64,000 nucleotides of DNA from SAR116 cluster bacterium AG-337-N21 (lineage in GTDB: Bacteria > Pseudomonadota > Alphaproteobacteria > Puniceispirillales > Marisalimonadaceae), in the NCBI GenBank assembly GCA_003282145.1, contig QBZZ01000006.1, positions 30,868 to 94,867 of the forward strand, given 5' to 3'. Every line of letters begins with the position of its first letter. Position 1 is the stretch's first letter. The notes under the pieces are model-generated. The model did not search any database. It saw only the letters and a list, made by a program, of their open reading frames with translations, and was not told the origin of the DNA. Both the position numbers and the translations under genes were made by a program. Positions 10,255 to 20,301 of the stretch are shown in pieces.

Positions 10255-11493
10255 ATGGTAAAAGAAACAAATATTTCAATCAATAGTGACAGACTATGGG
10301 ATAGCTTAATGACAATGGCTAAAATTGGGCCTGGAATTGCTGGAGGTAATAATAGACAAACTGTTACTGTAGAAGATGGAGAAGCAAGAAAATTATTACA
10401 AAAATGGTCTGAAGATGCTGGTATGACAATGAAAGTAGATGAGCTTGGATCAATGTTTTTTAAAAGAGAAGGAACAGATAAGAATGCACTTCCAGTTGTC
10501 ATTGGAAGCCATTTAGACACACAACCAACAGGCGGAAAATATGACGGTGTTCTCGGAGTTTTAGCTGGACTAGAAATTGTTAGAACTCTTAATGATTTAA
10601 ATATTCAAACAAAACATCCAATCTTAGTTGTAAATTGGACTAATGAAGAAGGTTCCCGTTTTCCTCCTGCAATGATGGCATCTGCAGGATATGCAGGAAT
10701 ATATGAGGTTAATACTCTTCTTTCAGCAAAAGATGCTGAAGGAAATATCTTTGGAGATGAGCTTGATAAAATAGGATGGAAAGGTTCTGAAACTGTTGGA
10801 TCACAAAAATTCCATTGTTACTATGAATTGCATATAGAACAAGGACCTATTCTTGAAACGGAAGAAGTTGACATAGGTATAGTCACGCACGGTCAAGGTC
10901 TAAAATGGTTGGAAGTTAAACTTTCTGGAGTTGAGCAACATACTGGTACTACTCCAATGAACGTTAGAAAAGATACATCACTTGCATTGTCTGAAATTAT
11001 TTTAGCCGTCAATCATATTGCAAATAAAAATCAACCAAATGCTCTTGGTAGCGTAGGTCATATTGAAGTGTCTCCTAATTCAAGAAATGTTATTGCAGGC
11101 AATTCACTTTTTACAGTTGATATAAGATCCCCAGATATTAACAAACTAGTAAAAATGGAAAATGAATTAAAACAAATGACTACTGATATATGTAAAAAAT
11201 ATAAGATTGAATTTGAAATGGATCAAATCGGAGGATTTGATCCTGTTGCTTTTGACAAAGAGTGTCTTAATAACATTCGTAATAGTGCCAATAAGTTCGG
11301 ATATTCTCATAAAGATATTGTTTCAGGTGCAGGACATGATGCTTGTTGGATAAACACTATTGCTCCCTCAGCAATGATAATGTGTCCATGCGTTGATGGA
11401 TTAAGCCATAATGAAGCAGAAGAAATAAAGCCTGAATGGGCATCTTCAAGCACCAATGTAATGCTTCACGCCGCCATTGCTTCAGCAACTTAA
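10255..11493 (+). CDS. Zn-dependent amidohydrolase, hydantoinase/carbamoylase family (M20 fold)
   Basis: VIGSHLDTQPTGGKYDGVLGVLAG, NWTNEEGSRFPPAMMASAGYAG, ELHIEQGPILE, GAGHDA. Confidence 0.92.
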   Translation: MVKETNISINSDRLWDSLMTMAKIGPGIAGGNNRQTVTVEDGEARKLLQKWSEDAGMTMKVDELGSMFFKREGTDKNALPVVIGSHLDTQPTGGKYDGVLGVLAGLEIVRTLNDLNIQTKHPILVVNWTNEEGSRFPPAMMASAGYAGIYEVNTLLSAKDAEGNIFGDELDKIGWKGSETVGSQKFHCYYELHIEQGPILETEEVDIGIVTHGQGLKWLEVKLSGVEQHTGTTPMNVRKDTSLALSEIILAVNHIANKNQPNALGSVGHIEVSPNSRNVIAGNSLFTVDIRSPDINKLVKMENELKQMTTDICKKYKIEFEMDQIGGFDPVAFDKECLNNIRNSANKFGYSHKDIVSGAGHDACWINTIAPSAMIMCPCVDGLSHNEAEEIKPEWASSSTNVMLHAAIASAT

Positions 11494-11499
11494 AAGCTA

Positions 11500-13335
11500 T
11501 TAATAATTATTAATTATATCTAGGCCAGCTCCATTTTCGGCACTACTGGCATTTTGTCTTAATAATGAAAATAAATTTCTTCCAAATGTATTATTCTGAT
11601 TATTTTTTGAAGGCACTTTAATATCTCTTTTAGCAACGGTCTCATTAACTTCAATTCTTCCAGAAGTAGCATCAATATCAATGATGTCTCCATCTAAAAT
11701 TTTTCCAATTATACCATTATCTAAAGCTTCAGGAATAACATGAATAGCTGCTGGAACTTTACCAGATGCCCCAGACATCCTTCCATCAGTTAATAAGGCC
11801 ACTTTGAAACCTAAGTCTTGAATATTTGATAAAATTGGAGTTAAAGCGTGGAGTTCTGGCATTCCATTAGCTTTTGGACCTTGAAAACGAACAACAACAA
11901 CAACATCCTTGTTTAATAGACCTTTTTCATATGCTTTTTTAACATCAGTTTGATTATTAAAAACCATTGCCGGGGCTTTTATTTTTTGATTTTCAAAATC
12001 AACAGCAGAAATTTTAATTACCCCTTTACCAATATTACCTTTTAATATTTTTAATCCACCATTTTTTTGATGTGGTTTTTTTACATATTTCAAAATTTTA
12101 TTATCATAGGATTTTGATTTTGTTTTTTTCCAAAGTAATTCTGATTTTCCCAGAGTAGCTTCTGAAATATAATTAAAAATATTTTTTCCCCACACTGTTT
12201 TAGCAGTCCCATCTAACAAACCTGCGTCTAAAAGTTCTCCAATAATAAAGCTCATACCACCTGCAGCATGAAATTGATTTACATCCGCGCTGCCATTTGG
12301 ATACACCCTAGCCAACAAAGGTATTACTTCTGACAAATCTGCAAAATCTTCCCATAATAATTTAATTCCAGCTGCAGCAGCCATTGCAGGCAAGTGTAAA
12401 GTATGATTAGTTGATCCTCCTGTTGCAAGTAAACCAATAATCGCATTAACAAAACTTCTTTCATCAATAATTTTTCCAATAGGCCTAATATCATTTCCTT
12501 TTCTTGATATTAAAATTGCTTGTTGAGTTGCAGCTACATTATAAGCATTTCTCAAGTCACTGTGAGGATGAACAAATGCAGAACCAGGAAGGTGTAAACC
12601 CATAATTTCCATTAACATTTGATTTGAGTTGGCTGTCCCATAAAATGTACAAGTCCCTTCTCCATGATAAGCAGCAATTTCAACTTTTAGTAATTCCTCT
12701 CTGGTAGCTTTACCTTTAGCAAATTCATTTCTTATTCGATTTTTTTCTTCATTTGGCATTCCAGTAGACATGGGTCCAGCAGGTACAAAAATTATTGGTA
12801 GATGACCAAATGACAAAGATCCGATTACTAGTCCAGGTACAATTTTATCGCATACACCCAAACATAGTGCAGCATCATATACGCCATGGCTTAATGCTAC
12901 TGCAGTGGACATAGCAATAACATCTCTTGACATTAATGATAACTCCATGCCTGGTCTTCCTTGAGTGACCCCATCACACATTGCAGGTACAGCACCTGCC
13001 ATTTGTGCAGTAGCACCAAATTTATTTGCAGCTGCTTTAATTATTTTAGGAAAATGTTCTAGTGGTTTATGAGCTGAAAGCATGTCATTATAAGCAGAGA
13101 CAATACCTATATTTGGCTTTGAATTCATTAGTATTGAAGACTGTTCATCTATTGGAGCTGCAGCTGCAGCGTGAGCCATATTAGAGCATGAAACTTGACT
13201 TCTATCATTATCAATATCTTTTTCCATAGCATGAATATTATTTAAATAGCTTTGTCTAGTTAATTTGCTTCTTTCAATTATTCGTTTTGTGACATTAAGA
13301 ATTGTTGGGTGCAATTTACTCATTGATTTTCTCAA
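11500..13335 (-). CDS. edd: Phosphogluconate dehydratase
   Basis: IlvD/Edd family: AYNDMLSAHKPLEHFP, MCDGVTQGRPGMELSLMSRDVIAM, TGGSTNHTLHLPA, TDGRMSGASGKVPAAIHV; adjacent to pgl and zwf. Confidence 0.95.
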   Translation of the reverse strand: MRKSMSKLHPTILNVTKRIIERSKLTRQSYLNNIHAMEKDIDNDRSQVSCSNMAHAAAAAPIDEQSSILMNSKPNIGIVSAYNDMLSAHKPLEHFPKIIKAAANKFGATAQMAGAVPAMCDGVTQGRPGMELSLMSRDVIAMSTAVALSHGVYDAALCLGVCDKIVPGLVIGSLSFGHLPIIFVPAGPMSTGMPNEEKNRIRNEFAKGKATREELLKVEIAAYHGEGTCTFYGTANSNQMLMEIMGLHLPGSAFVHPHSDLRNAYNVAATQQAILISRKGNDIRPIGKIIDERSFVNAIIGLLATGGSTNHTLHLPAMAAAAGIKLLWEDFADLSEVIPLLARVYPNGSADVNQFHAAGGMSFIIGELLDAGLLDGTAKTVWGKNIFNYISEATLGKSELLWKKTKSKSYDNKILKYVKKPHQKNGGLKILKGNIGKGVIKISAVDFENQKIKAPAMVFNNQTDVKKAYEKGLLNKDVVVVVRFQGPKANGMPELHALTPILSNIQDLGFKVALLTDGRMSGASGKVPAAIHVIPEALDNGIIGKILDGDIIDIDATSGRIEVNETVAKRDIKVPSKNNQNNTFGRNLFSLLRQNASSAENGAGLDIINNY

Positions 13336-13933
13336 TAATAAAATTTTTGTGTTTGTTTTTTAATAAATAATGAATTGGATATGTTTCATCATTTTTAGCA
13401 AGTTCTAAAATGTTTTGTTTTGCTTTACCTTTAACTAATAAAATTATTAATTCACTACTCATAATCAAAGATAAGTTCATTGTTATTCTTGGAAGAAAAG
13501 GATTACCCTGCGGCGATGTTTTAAATATTTTGTGATTTGCATCTATACTGTAACCCTCTTTATCCCCAATCATACTAGGAAATAAAGAAGCGAAATGACC
13601 ATCTTCTCCCATACCAATTAAAGTAACATCAAAAGGGATTTTAAACTTTTTATTAAAGATTAAGTCTTCTGATAAAGGAAAAAAATTAGCATTTTTAGCT
13701 TTGTTTATAAAAAAATACTGTGATAAAAGTTTTTGATTACTATTTTCATTTTGGGGATCAACTAGTCTATCATCAACCAGGGTTATTTGTACCTTCGACC
13801 AAGCAAGTTCAATTTGAGATAAATCTTTAAAGATCTTAATTGGACTACTTCCACCAGGTACGACTAAACTAGCGGTTCCAAATTTGTTTATAGATTTTTT
13901 TAGTTTATCTGAAATTAAATTTACCACATTCAT
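13316..13933 (-). CDS. pgl: 6-phosphogluconolactonase
   Basis: VPGGSSPIKIFKDL, LVDDRLVDPQNENSN, LIGMGEDGHFASLFP; between edd and zwf. Confidence 0.93.
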   Translation of the reverse strand: MNVVNLISDKLKKSINKFGTASLVVPGGSSPIKIFKDLSQIELAWSKVQITLVDDRLVDPQNENSNQKLLSQYFFINKAKNANFFPLSEDLIFNKKFKIPFDVTLIGMGEDGHFASLFPSMIGDKEGYSIDANHKIFKTSPQGNPFLPRITMNLSLIMSSELIILLVKGKAKQNILELAKNDETYPIHYLLKNKHKNFIIEKINE

Positions 13934-15372
13934 GATTTATCATCTTTTGGATCAATCCATTTATGTCCATCTCCACAAAGTATTTTGTCTTCCGGCCCCA
14001 TAGTTCCAGTCCTGTACAGTTGAGGCTCTTGAGTTTTTGCAATTTCAACTATTGGGTCAATATAATCCCATGCAGCGAGGACTTCATCAGATCTCATAAA
14101 AAGAGTTTGGTTTCCTCTTACTACATCCATAAGGAGACGTTCATAAGCATCTGGAAGTCTGTCAGTAAACGTATCACCAAAAGATAAATTTAATTCTGAT
14201 GGGAAAAACCGCATTCCTCCTGGTCCAGGAGCTTTAGAAGTTAGCTTTAATTTTAGACCTTCTTCGGGCTGAACTCTAATTATCAATCTGTTTGGGTTAT
14301 CTTGAGCATCTTTAGTAAACTTTGAAAATATGTCATGAGGTTTGTTTTTAAATGTAATAATAATTTCACTTGCTCTGTTAGATAATTTTTTTCCTGTCCT
14401 CACATAAAAAGGAACCCCTGCCCATCGCCAATTATTAATAATAACTTTAAGTGCAACAAAAGTTTCAGTATTAGAATTTTTACCTAATTCGTCAGAAAAG
14501 CTTCGATATTGTCCAGTTTGCACTTCATCATCAGTTATTGGTTTCAGTGCTTTTAATACTCTTAATTTTTCGTCTCTTAATTGATCTGCTTCATAAAAAG
14601 ATGGAGGTTCCATTGCTATTAAACAAATCAACTGTAGCAAATGATTTTGTAACATATCTCTAATTGCACCATACTCATTATAATAGGAAATCCTTTCCTT
14701 AACTCCAATTGTTTCAGAAACAGTAATCTGCACATGGTCAATGTTATTATTATTCCACTGATTTTCAAAAAATGTATTTGCAAATCTCAATGCCATTAGA
14801 TTTTGGACAGTTTCTTTTCCTAAATAGTGATCAATTCTGTAAATTTGACCTTCCTTAAAAACACTTGAAATTTCGTTATTAATTTCAATAGCAGTTTTTT
14901 TATTTTTTCCAATAGGCTTTTCAATTACAAGTCTACTTTGTGGAACATTTAAACCTGAATCTCTAATAAATTTGCAACTGTTACCAAAAAGACTTGAAGC
15001 TATTGCCAAATAAAAAATTATAGGTCTGTTTTCATCAAATTTTTCTTTTATTATTTTTACTAAATCTAAATGTCCATTTCCAGACACAACATCTAATTCG
15101 ACTAATTTTATGATCTTTATAAAATTATTCCAATTTTCTAAGTTGTTATCTTCACTTTTGATTGCTTCATTACAATTTGATTGCAACTCTAAAAAAAAGT
15201 CTTTTTTAGATTTTATATATTTATCACACAATATTATGTTTGATTGAGCATCTATTTGATTATCTAAAAATCTCCAAAATAGAGCAGGTAATATCTTGCT
15301 CTTTGAAAGATTCCCAGTTCCTCCAACAATTATAAACTCACTTGGAACAATATTTGATTTTTCAGGAACCAT
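13930..15372 (-). CDS. zwf: Glucose-6-phosphate 1-dehydrogenase
   Basis: GGTGNLSKSKILPALF, RLVIEKPIGK, YRIDHYLGKETVQNLMALRFAN, WAGVPFYVRTGKKL. Confidence 0.96.
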   Translation of the reverse strand: MVPEKSNIVPSEFIIVGGTGNLSKSKILPALFWRFLDNQIDAQSNIILCDKYIKSKKDFFLELQSNCNEAIKSEDNNLENWNNFIKIIKLVELDVVSGNGHLDLVKIIKEKFDENRPIIFYLAIASSLFGNSCKFIRDSGLNVPQSRLVIEKPIGKNKKTAIEINNEISSVFKEGQIYRIDHYLGKETVQNLMALRFANTFFENQWNNNNIDHVQITVSETIGVKERISYYNEYGAIRDMLQNHLLQLICLIAMEPPSFYEADQLRDEKLRVLKALKPITDDEVQTGQYRSFSDELGKNSNTETFVALKVIINNWRWAGVPFYVRTGKKLSNRASEIIITFKNKPHDIFSKFTKDAQDNPNRLIIRVQPEEGLKLKLTSKAPGPGGMRFFPSELNLSFGDTFTDRLPDAYERLLMDVVRGNQTLFMRSDEVLAAWDYIDPIVEIAKTQEPQLYRTGTMGPEDKILCGDGHKWIDPKDDKS

Positions 15373-15495
15373 GACAACTCATTTTAATTTTTTATAATAA
15401 TTTATTATATCTCTTATTGTCATAAATTATTGTAAATTATTATAGTTTAAGTTTAATGTTGATTAAATTCTTAGCAATATTATTGGGGGATATTT

Positions 15496-16404
15496 ATGAC
15501 TGAATCAATTGCCTTTATTGGATTAGGAGCTATGGGTGGGCCTATGGCTCAGAACATAATAAGAAAAGGGTCTAAAGTATCGGTTTATGATGTGGTTACT
15601 GAGAAAATGGATCCTGTAGTAAAAGTTGGGGGAACACCAGGTAAATCTCTTAAAGATACTATTAAAAATGCAGAAATAATAATAACGATGTTACCCTCAA
15701 CTGAGAATGTTAAGTCAGTTTTAACTGACACAGAAGGTGTCTTATCATTCGCTAAACCTAACACTATTATTTTAGACATGAGCACAATAGCTCCAACTGG
15801 GACTGACGAAGTATATAGAGAGTGCAAGGAAAAAAATGTAACATTCATCGATGCCCCGGTTGGTAGATTAGTAAGCCATGCAATTTCAGGTGACTCACTT
15901 TTTATGGTTGGTTGTGATAATGAAGATGCTTTTAAAAAAATTGAGCCATTATTAAATGCAATGGGTACAACTATAATACGTTGTGGAAAAGTAGGATCTG
16001 GGATTAGAGCTAAAGTTGTAAATAATTTTCAAATTTTAAGCATCGCCCAAATTACTGCTGAAGCATTAACACTGGCTCAAAAAATTGGTTTAGACCTTGA
16101 TACTTTTAAAGAAGTCAATGCGGGAACCACTGCTAACAATGGTCAATTTCATATTAATTTTTTATCTAAAGTCCTTCAAAATGACATAGAGCCTGGCTTT
16201 ACGATTGATCTTGCTCATAAAGATATGGGCTTGGCTATTGAAACTGCAAATAGTTTTAGAGTGGGCTTACCAGTAGGTTCTTCAGTTCAAGCTGTTTATG
16301 GCCAGGCTAGATCAGGAAAATTTGCAAAAAAAGATTTCAGTGCTTTACTTGACTATGCTTGTGAACTAGCGGGAGTTAATCCACCAAGAATTAAAAAAAG
16401 TTAG
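15496..16404 (+). CDS. NAD(P)-dependent oxidoreductase, 3-hydroxyisobutyrate dehydrogenase family
   Basis: IAFIGLGAMGGPMAQNI, FIDAPVGR, KVVNNFQ, DLAHKDMGLA. Confidence 0.9.
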   Translation: MTESIAFIGLGAMGGPMAQNIIRKGSKVSVYDVVTEKMDPVVKVGGTPGKSLKDTIKNAEIIITMLPSTENVKSVLTDTEGVLSFAKPNTIILDMSTIAPTGTDEVYRECKEKNVTFIDAPVGRLVSHAISGDSLFMVGCDNEDAFKKIEPLLNAMGTTIIRCGKVGSGIRAKVVNNFQILSIAQITAEALTLAQKIGLDLDTFKEVNAGTTANNGQFHINFLSKVLQNDIEPGFTIDLAHKDMGLAIETANSFRVGLPVGSSVQAVYGQARSGKFAKKDFSALLDYACELAGVNPPRIKKS

Positions 16405-16419
16405 TTATTAAAACATAAA

Positions 16420-17220
16420 TTAGACTACAGGACACAATCCTCCATCTAAATTTATAGCTGTTCCTGTAATGTAACCACTTCTATCAGAGGATAGAAAAGC
16501 AACTAAATTTGCATAATCAATTTCTTCACCAACTTTACCCATTGGTACCTTTTTAGACATTTCTTTATATAAATCATTTACATCTCCTGAACCAACCTTA
16601 CGGTCCCATTGAGCACTTTTGATTAATCCAATACATATAGTATTTACTCTAATATTATCTTTTGCATATTCATTAGCTAGAGATTTTGTTAAATTAATAC
16701 CAGCTGCTCTTGTAACTGTCGTAGGGAGTGAGCCAGCATTAGGAGCTTTACCTCCACCAATTGTAGCATTAATTATAACTCCCTTATCATTTGATTTCAT
16801 ATAAGGAATAACTAATCTACACATTCTAATAGTCGACATTAATTTTAAATTGATATCATCTTCCCAGTTTTTATCTGAGACATCCTCAAATAATGCAGCT
16901 GCTGACGCTCCAGCGTTATTAACTAAAATATCAATTTTTTTAAATTTTGAAATGGTCTCTTCAACAAGTCTCTTGCAATCCTCTGCTTTACTAACATCAG
17001 CTTGTATAGCTAAAACATTATTATTTGTATTTTCTGAAATTGTTTTCGCCTTTTCATTCAAATAATCTCCTCTTCTTCCACAGATTATTACTTTTGCCCC
17101 CTCAGAAGATAATAATTCAGCTGATGCATAACCTAGCCCGTCACTGCCACCTGTTATGAGAATTACTTTATCTTTCAAATCCAAATTAAACATTTTATGC
17201 TCCTTATTAGTAGTAAACAA
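16420..17220 (-). CDS. Short-chain dehydrogenase/reductase
   Basis: ITGGSDGLGYASAELL, DILVNNAGAS, C-terminal SGYITGTAINLDGG; Rossmann SDR. Confidence 0.88.
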   Translation of the reverse strand: MFTTNKEHKMFNLDLKDKVILITGGSDGLGYASAELLSSEGAKVIICGRRGDYLNEKAKTISENTNNNVLAIQADVSKAEDCKRLVEETISKFKKIDILVNNAGASAAALFEDVSDKNWEDDINLKLMSTIRMCRLVIPYMKSNDKGVIINATIGGGKAPNAGSLPTTVTRAAGINLTKSLANEYAKDNIRVNTICIGLIKSAQWDRKVGSGDVNDLYKEMSKKVPMGKVGEEIDYANLVAFLSSDRSGYITGTAINLDGGLCPVV

Positions 17221-17232
17221 TCAAACTCTTAT

Positions 17233-18276
17233 CTAAATCTTAATAGTTTTTTCCCTTTTTGAAGACTCTAGTATAGATAATGCTACTTTCAAAGTAAGTT
17301 CAGCGTCTAAAGCTCCAGTTATTGGTTCGACGTCTCTGTTAATGACATCCTTAAAATGACTAATTTGCAATGCATAAGCATCAATTTTATTTGAATTTAT
17401 TTGAATTGCTTCTATTTCATCTTTCCAATTTTGACCTTTATTTTTGTATTTCCATAATTTAAGATTTGGAAACTCTAAAGACCCTTCAGTGCCTATGATT
17501 CTCAAATTATTTTCTTTTAAATGTGGCAAATGAATATTTTCACCAGTCCCAGTCTCCCATGACCAAGGAGATGTTCCACCATCAGTAATTAGGAAATTTC
17601 CTATTAATCCACTTTTAAATTTTAAGTTTGTACTAAGTGTATCTTCTTTTTCAAAATTATTTATATTATTAGAAGAAAAGGCTGAAACTGCTTCTACTTC
17701 ACCAAAAATAAATCTTAAGTAATCAATGTCATGAATTAAGTTAGTTATTACCGGACCAGCGCTAATCTTTTTTCTCCAACCGGGATCAAAATAGTCATTA
17801 TCTTTTCTTAATGCCCAAACTCCTGAAAGACCAATAATTTTCCCAATTTCCCCATTTTTAACTATTTCTTTTGCCTTTCTTACCAATGGATAAAATCTTC
17901 TTTGATGACCAACTAAAACCTTACAATTATTTTCTTCTGCAACTTTAGCAATTGTTTGAGCCTCTGATACATCAGCAGAAATTGGTTTTTCGATTAAAAC
18001 ATCCAAACCAAGTTCTAAAGCAGCTAATGTATTTTCATAATGAAGGATCGTCGGAGTGGATATAATAACACCATCTATTTCTGATTTTTTTCTTAAATCG
18101 ATTAAGTTTTTATATATAGGTATATTCTCATTATCGCAAAATTGTTTAGACTCATCGCTTATATCTATAATTCCACTAAGATTTACGTTTTGATTTTCAT
18201 TAATTGCCATTAGATGTCTTTTACCAATTGTTCCAACACCGTGAACAGCAATGTTAATTATCTTTTTTTTTAACAT
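17233..18276 (-). CDS. Gfo/Idh/MocA-family oxidoreductase
   Basis: AVHGVGTIGKRHLMAI, LIEKPISADVSEAQTI, VGHQRRFYP, TNLIHDIDYLRFIFGEV. Confidence 0.9.
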   Translation of the reverse strand: MLKKKIINIAVHGVGTIGKRHLMAINENQNVNLSGIIDISDESKQFCDNENIPIYKNLIDLRKKSEIDGVIISTPTILHYENTLAALELGLDVLIEKPISADVSEAQTIAKVAEENNCKVLVGHQRRFYPLVRKAKEIVKNGEIGKIIGLSGVWALRKDNDYFDPGWRKKISAGPVITNLIHDIDYLRFIFGEVEAVSAFSSNNINNFEKEDTLSTNLKFKSGLIGNFLITDGGTSPWSWETGTGENIHLPHLKENNLRIIGTEGSLEFPNLKLWKYKNKGQNWKDEIEAIQINSNKIDAYALQISHFKDVINRDVEPITGALDAELTLKVALSILESSKREKTIKI

Positions 18277-18845
18277 TATGATTTGATAGAACTCATAAAC
18301 CTGTTGATAGATACTGATCCATCAAAAGAATGAGGGAAAACCAAGGGTGTAGCCTTAGCTTGACATTTAACAACTATTAAAGAAGGACCTTCCTCATCAT
18401 AAATTGTATTTATTATTTTTTCATAATCATTTTCATTGGTAACAGTATAAGAGTTACTAATTCCTGAACCTTTAGCGATTAATTCTAAATTACTCTTGCC
18501 AGCAGTGGCCGTTGGCTGGCTACCTGTTTCAACATATGATTCATTATCTAACACAACTATTGTCAGATTATTAACGGGATGATTTGCAACTGTCGCCATA
18601 GAACCTAAACTCATCAATGTGTCGCCATCACCAGTAAATAATAATATTCTTAAATTTGGTTGTGACTTTGCAAGTCCTAATGCAAACGGAATTGACTGAC
18701 CCATAGCGCCAATAAAACCAAAATTACCTTTATTGTCTCCTGCAGACATAATATCCCAGGTTGATGTTCCAATCCCACTAACAACTCTAAGATTATCTTT
18801 CCTATTTTTCAAAATTTTTTGTACAAAAGGTCTTCTATCAATCAT
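18276..18845 (-). CDS. TPP-dependent decarboxylase, beta (TPP-binding) subunit; sulfopyruvate/phosphonopyruvate decarboxylase-like
   Basis: FTGDGDTLMSLGSMATVANHPVNNLTIVVLDNESYVETG (GDG...NN TPP motif); small split-subunit architecture. Confidence 0.75.
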   Translation of the reverse strand: MIDRRPFVQKILKNRKDNLRVVSGIGTSTWDIMSAGDNKGNFGFIGAMGQSIPFALGLAKSQPNLRILLFTGDGDTLMSLGSMATVANHPVNNLTIVVLDNESYVETGSQPTATAGKSNLELIAKGSGISNSYTVTNENDYEKIINTIYDEEGPSLIVVKCQAKATPLVFPHSFDGSVSINRFMSSIKS

Positions 18846-18851
18846 AATTAT

Positions 18852-19391
18852 TTATCCATTTTTAAATTGTTTAGCACCAATCATTTTTTGAGATAACAAA
18901 ACAGCTGCTGAACGGTTTGTATTAAAAGCAAATCTAGCAGCTGCATCAACAGTTGACCCAACTTCATCTTTATAATCTGCTCTAAATACTTTAATGTCCA
19001 TTGCTTCCAAAACTTTTGGAGTGCCTAAACCCATAGGAACTTGCCAAGGAATAAATTCTCCCCACTCACCTCTCATGGAAACTATCGTTAGAAAAGGTAT
19101 TCTGCAAATATTTGGTAAAGCAAGAGCATTAATACAGTTTCCAACACCGCTTGATTGCATTAACAAAGCACTCTTTCTACCACCAGCATATGCTCCACAA
19201 GATAAACCGACTCCGTCCTGTTCTGTAGTCAGAGTAACCACATCAATCTCATTGTCTTTTTCACATAAATTAATAAGGGGAGTGTGACCAGCGTCTGGAA
19301 CATGAGATACCATTGTAATATTAAGATCTTTAAAAACTACATAAATATCATTACGCCAATCTTTATTTATTCCTGTCATGATTTTATCCAT
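18852..19391 (-). CDS. TPP-dependent decarboxylase, alpha (PYR-domain) subunit; sulfopyruvate decarboxylase alpha-like
   Basis: VSHVPDAGHTPLINL, TTEQDGVGLSCGAYAGGRKSALLMQSSGVGNCINAL; paired with beta subunit. Confidence 0.75.
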   Translation of the reverse strand: MDKIMTGINKDWRNDIYVVFKDLNITMVSHVPDAGHTPLINLCEKDNEIDVVTLTTEQDGVGLSCGAYAGGRKSALLMQSSGVGNCINALALPNICRIPFLTIVSMRGEWGEFIPWQVPMGLGTPKVLEAMDIKVFRADYKDEVGSTVDAAARFAFNTNRSAAVLLSQKMIGAKQFKNG

Positions 19392-19542
19392 TCGTTTTTG
19401 ACACTACACATGTTAATTTGTAATTCAAATATTTCAAGTTTGAAGATTAATTTAGTATTAGTATTTACTTATTTCATATATGCTAATTACTCATTAGTTA
19501 TAAACCATAATTAAACAGAAATTCTAGATAAAGGTTTACTGA

Positions 19543-20289
19543 ATGAGTGAAAATAAAAATAAAGTCGCAATCGTGACTGGGGCAGCTAAAAATATTGGTA
19601 GAGCAACATGTGATAGTTTATCTAAATTAGGTTATAATATACTAGTTCACGCTAATTCTGATAAAGATGGAGCTGATGAAACAATTAAAATTATTCAAAA
19701 AAATAATATTTCAACAAGTCGAATTATAGGTGATTTAACAAAACCAGAAACGTCTAAAGAACTGGTTTTTGAAGCATCAAAATTAGGTGATATCTCTGTT
19801 TTAATAAATAATGCATCTCAAAGAGAATTTAATAAATTTGAAGATATGACATTCGATGAATGGAGATTTGTGATGTCGATAAACCTTGACGCATTATTTC
19901 ACACTTGTAAGGCAATCCTACCTGAAATGAAAAAGAGTAGCTGGGGACGAATAGTGAATTTAGGTGGCTTATCTGCTCATATTAGTGCAATTGGTAGAGC
20001 GCACGTAATTACTTCAAAAACTGCAGTAGTTGGTTTTACAAGAGCATTAGCTATGGAGTATGCAGAAACAGGAATTACAATTAATACTGTAGTACCTGGT
20101 TTAATTGATACTGTTAGAGGTGCTTCAGCTGGACGTAGTTTAGTTCATCCCTCGCATTCAAATCCACCTGTCGGTAGAAAGGGATATCCAGAAGAAGTTG
20201 CAACAATGATATCTAATTTATGTGGTCCAAATTCTGACTTTATTACAGGGCAAACTATACATGTTAATGGTGGTAGTTATTTCCCATAA
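19543..20289 (+). CDS. Short-chain dehydrogenase/reductase
   Basis: VTGAAKNIGRATCDSL, VLINNASQREF, TSKTAVVGFTRALAMEYA, TGQTIHVNGG. Confidence 0.9.
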   Translation: MSENKNKVAIVTGAAKNIGRATCDSLSKLGYNILVHANSDKDGADETIKIIQKNNISTSRIIGDLTKPETSKELVFEASKLGDISVLINNASQREFNKFEDMTFDEWRFVMSINLDALFHTCKAILPEMKKSSWGRIVNLGGLSAHISAIGRAHVITSKTAVVGFTRALAMEYAETGITINTVVPGLIDTVRGASAGRSLVHPSHSNPPVGRKGYPEEVATMISNLCGPNSDFITGQTIHVNGGSYFP

Positions 20290-20301
20290 TATTATGAATT
20301 T

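Noticed and set aside
18994-19514. Plus ORFs 18994-19287 and 19284-19514
   Set aside because: Antisense to the TPP decarboxylase alpha subunit or low-complexity intergenic; no SD or recognisable domain.
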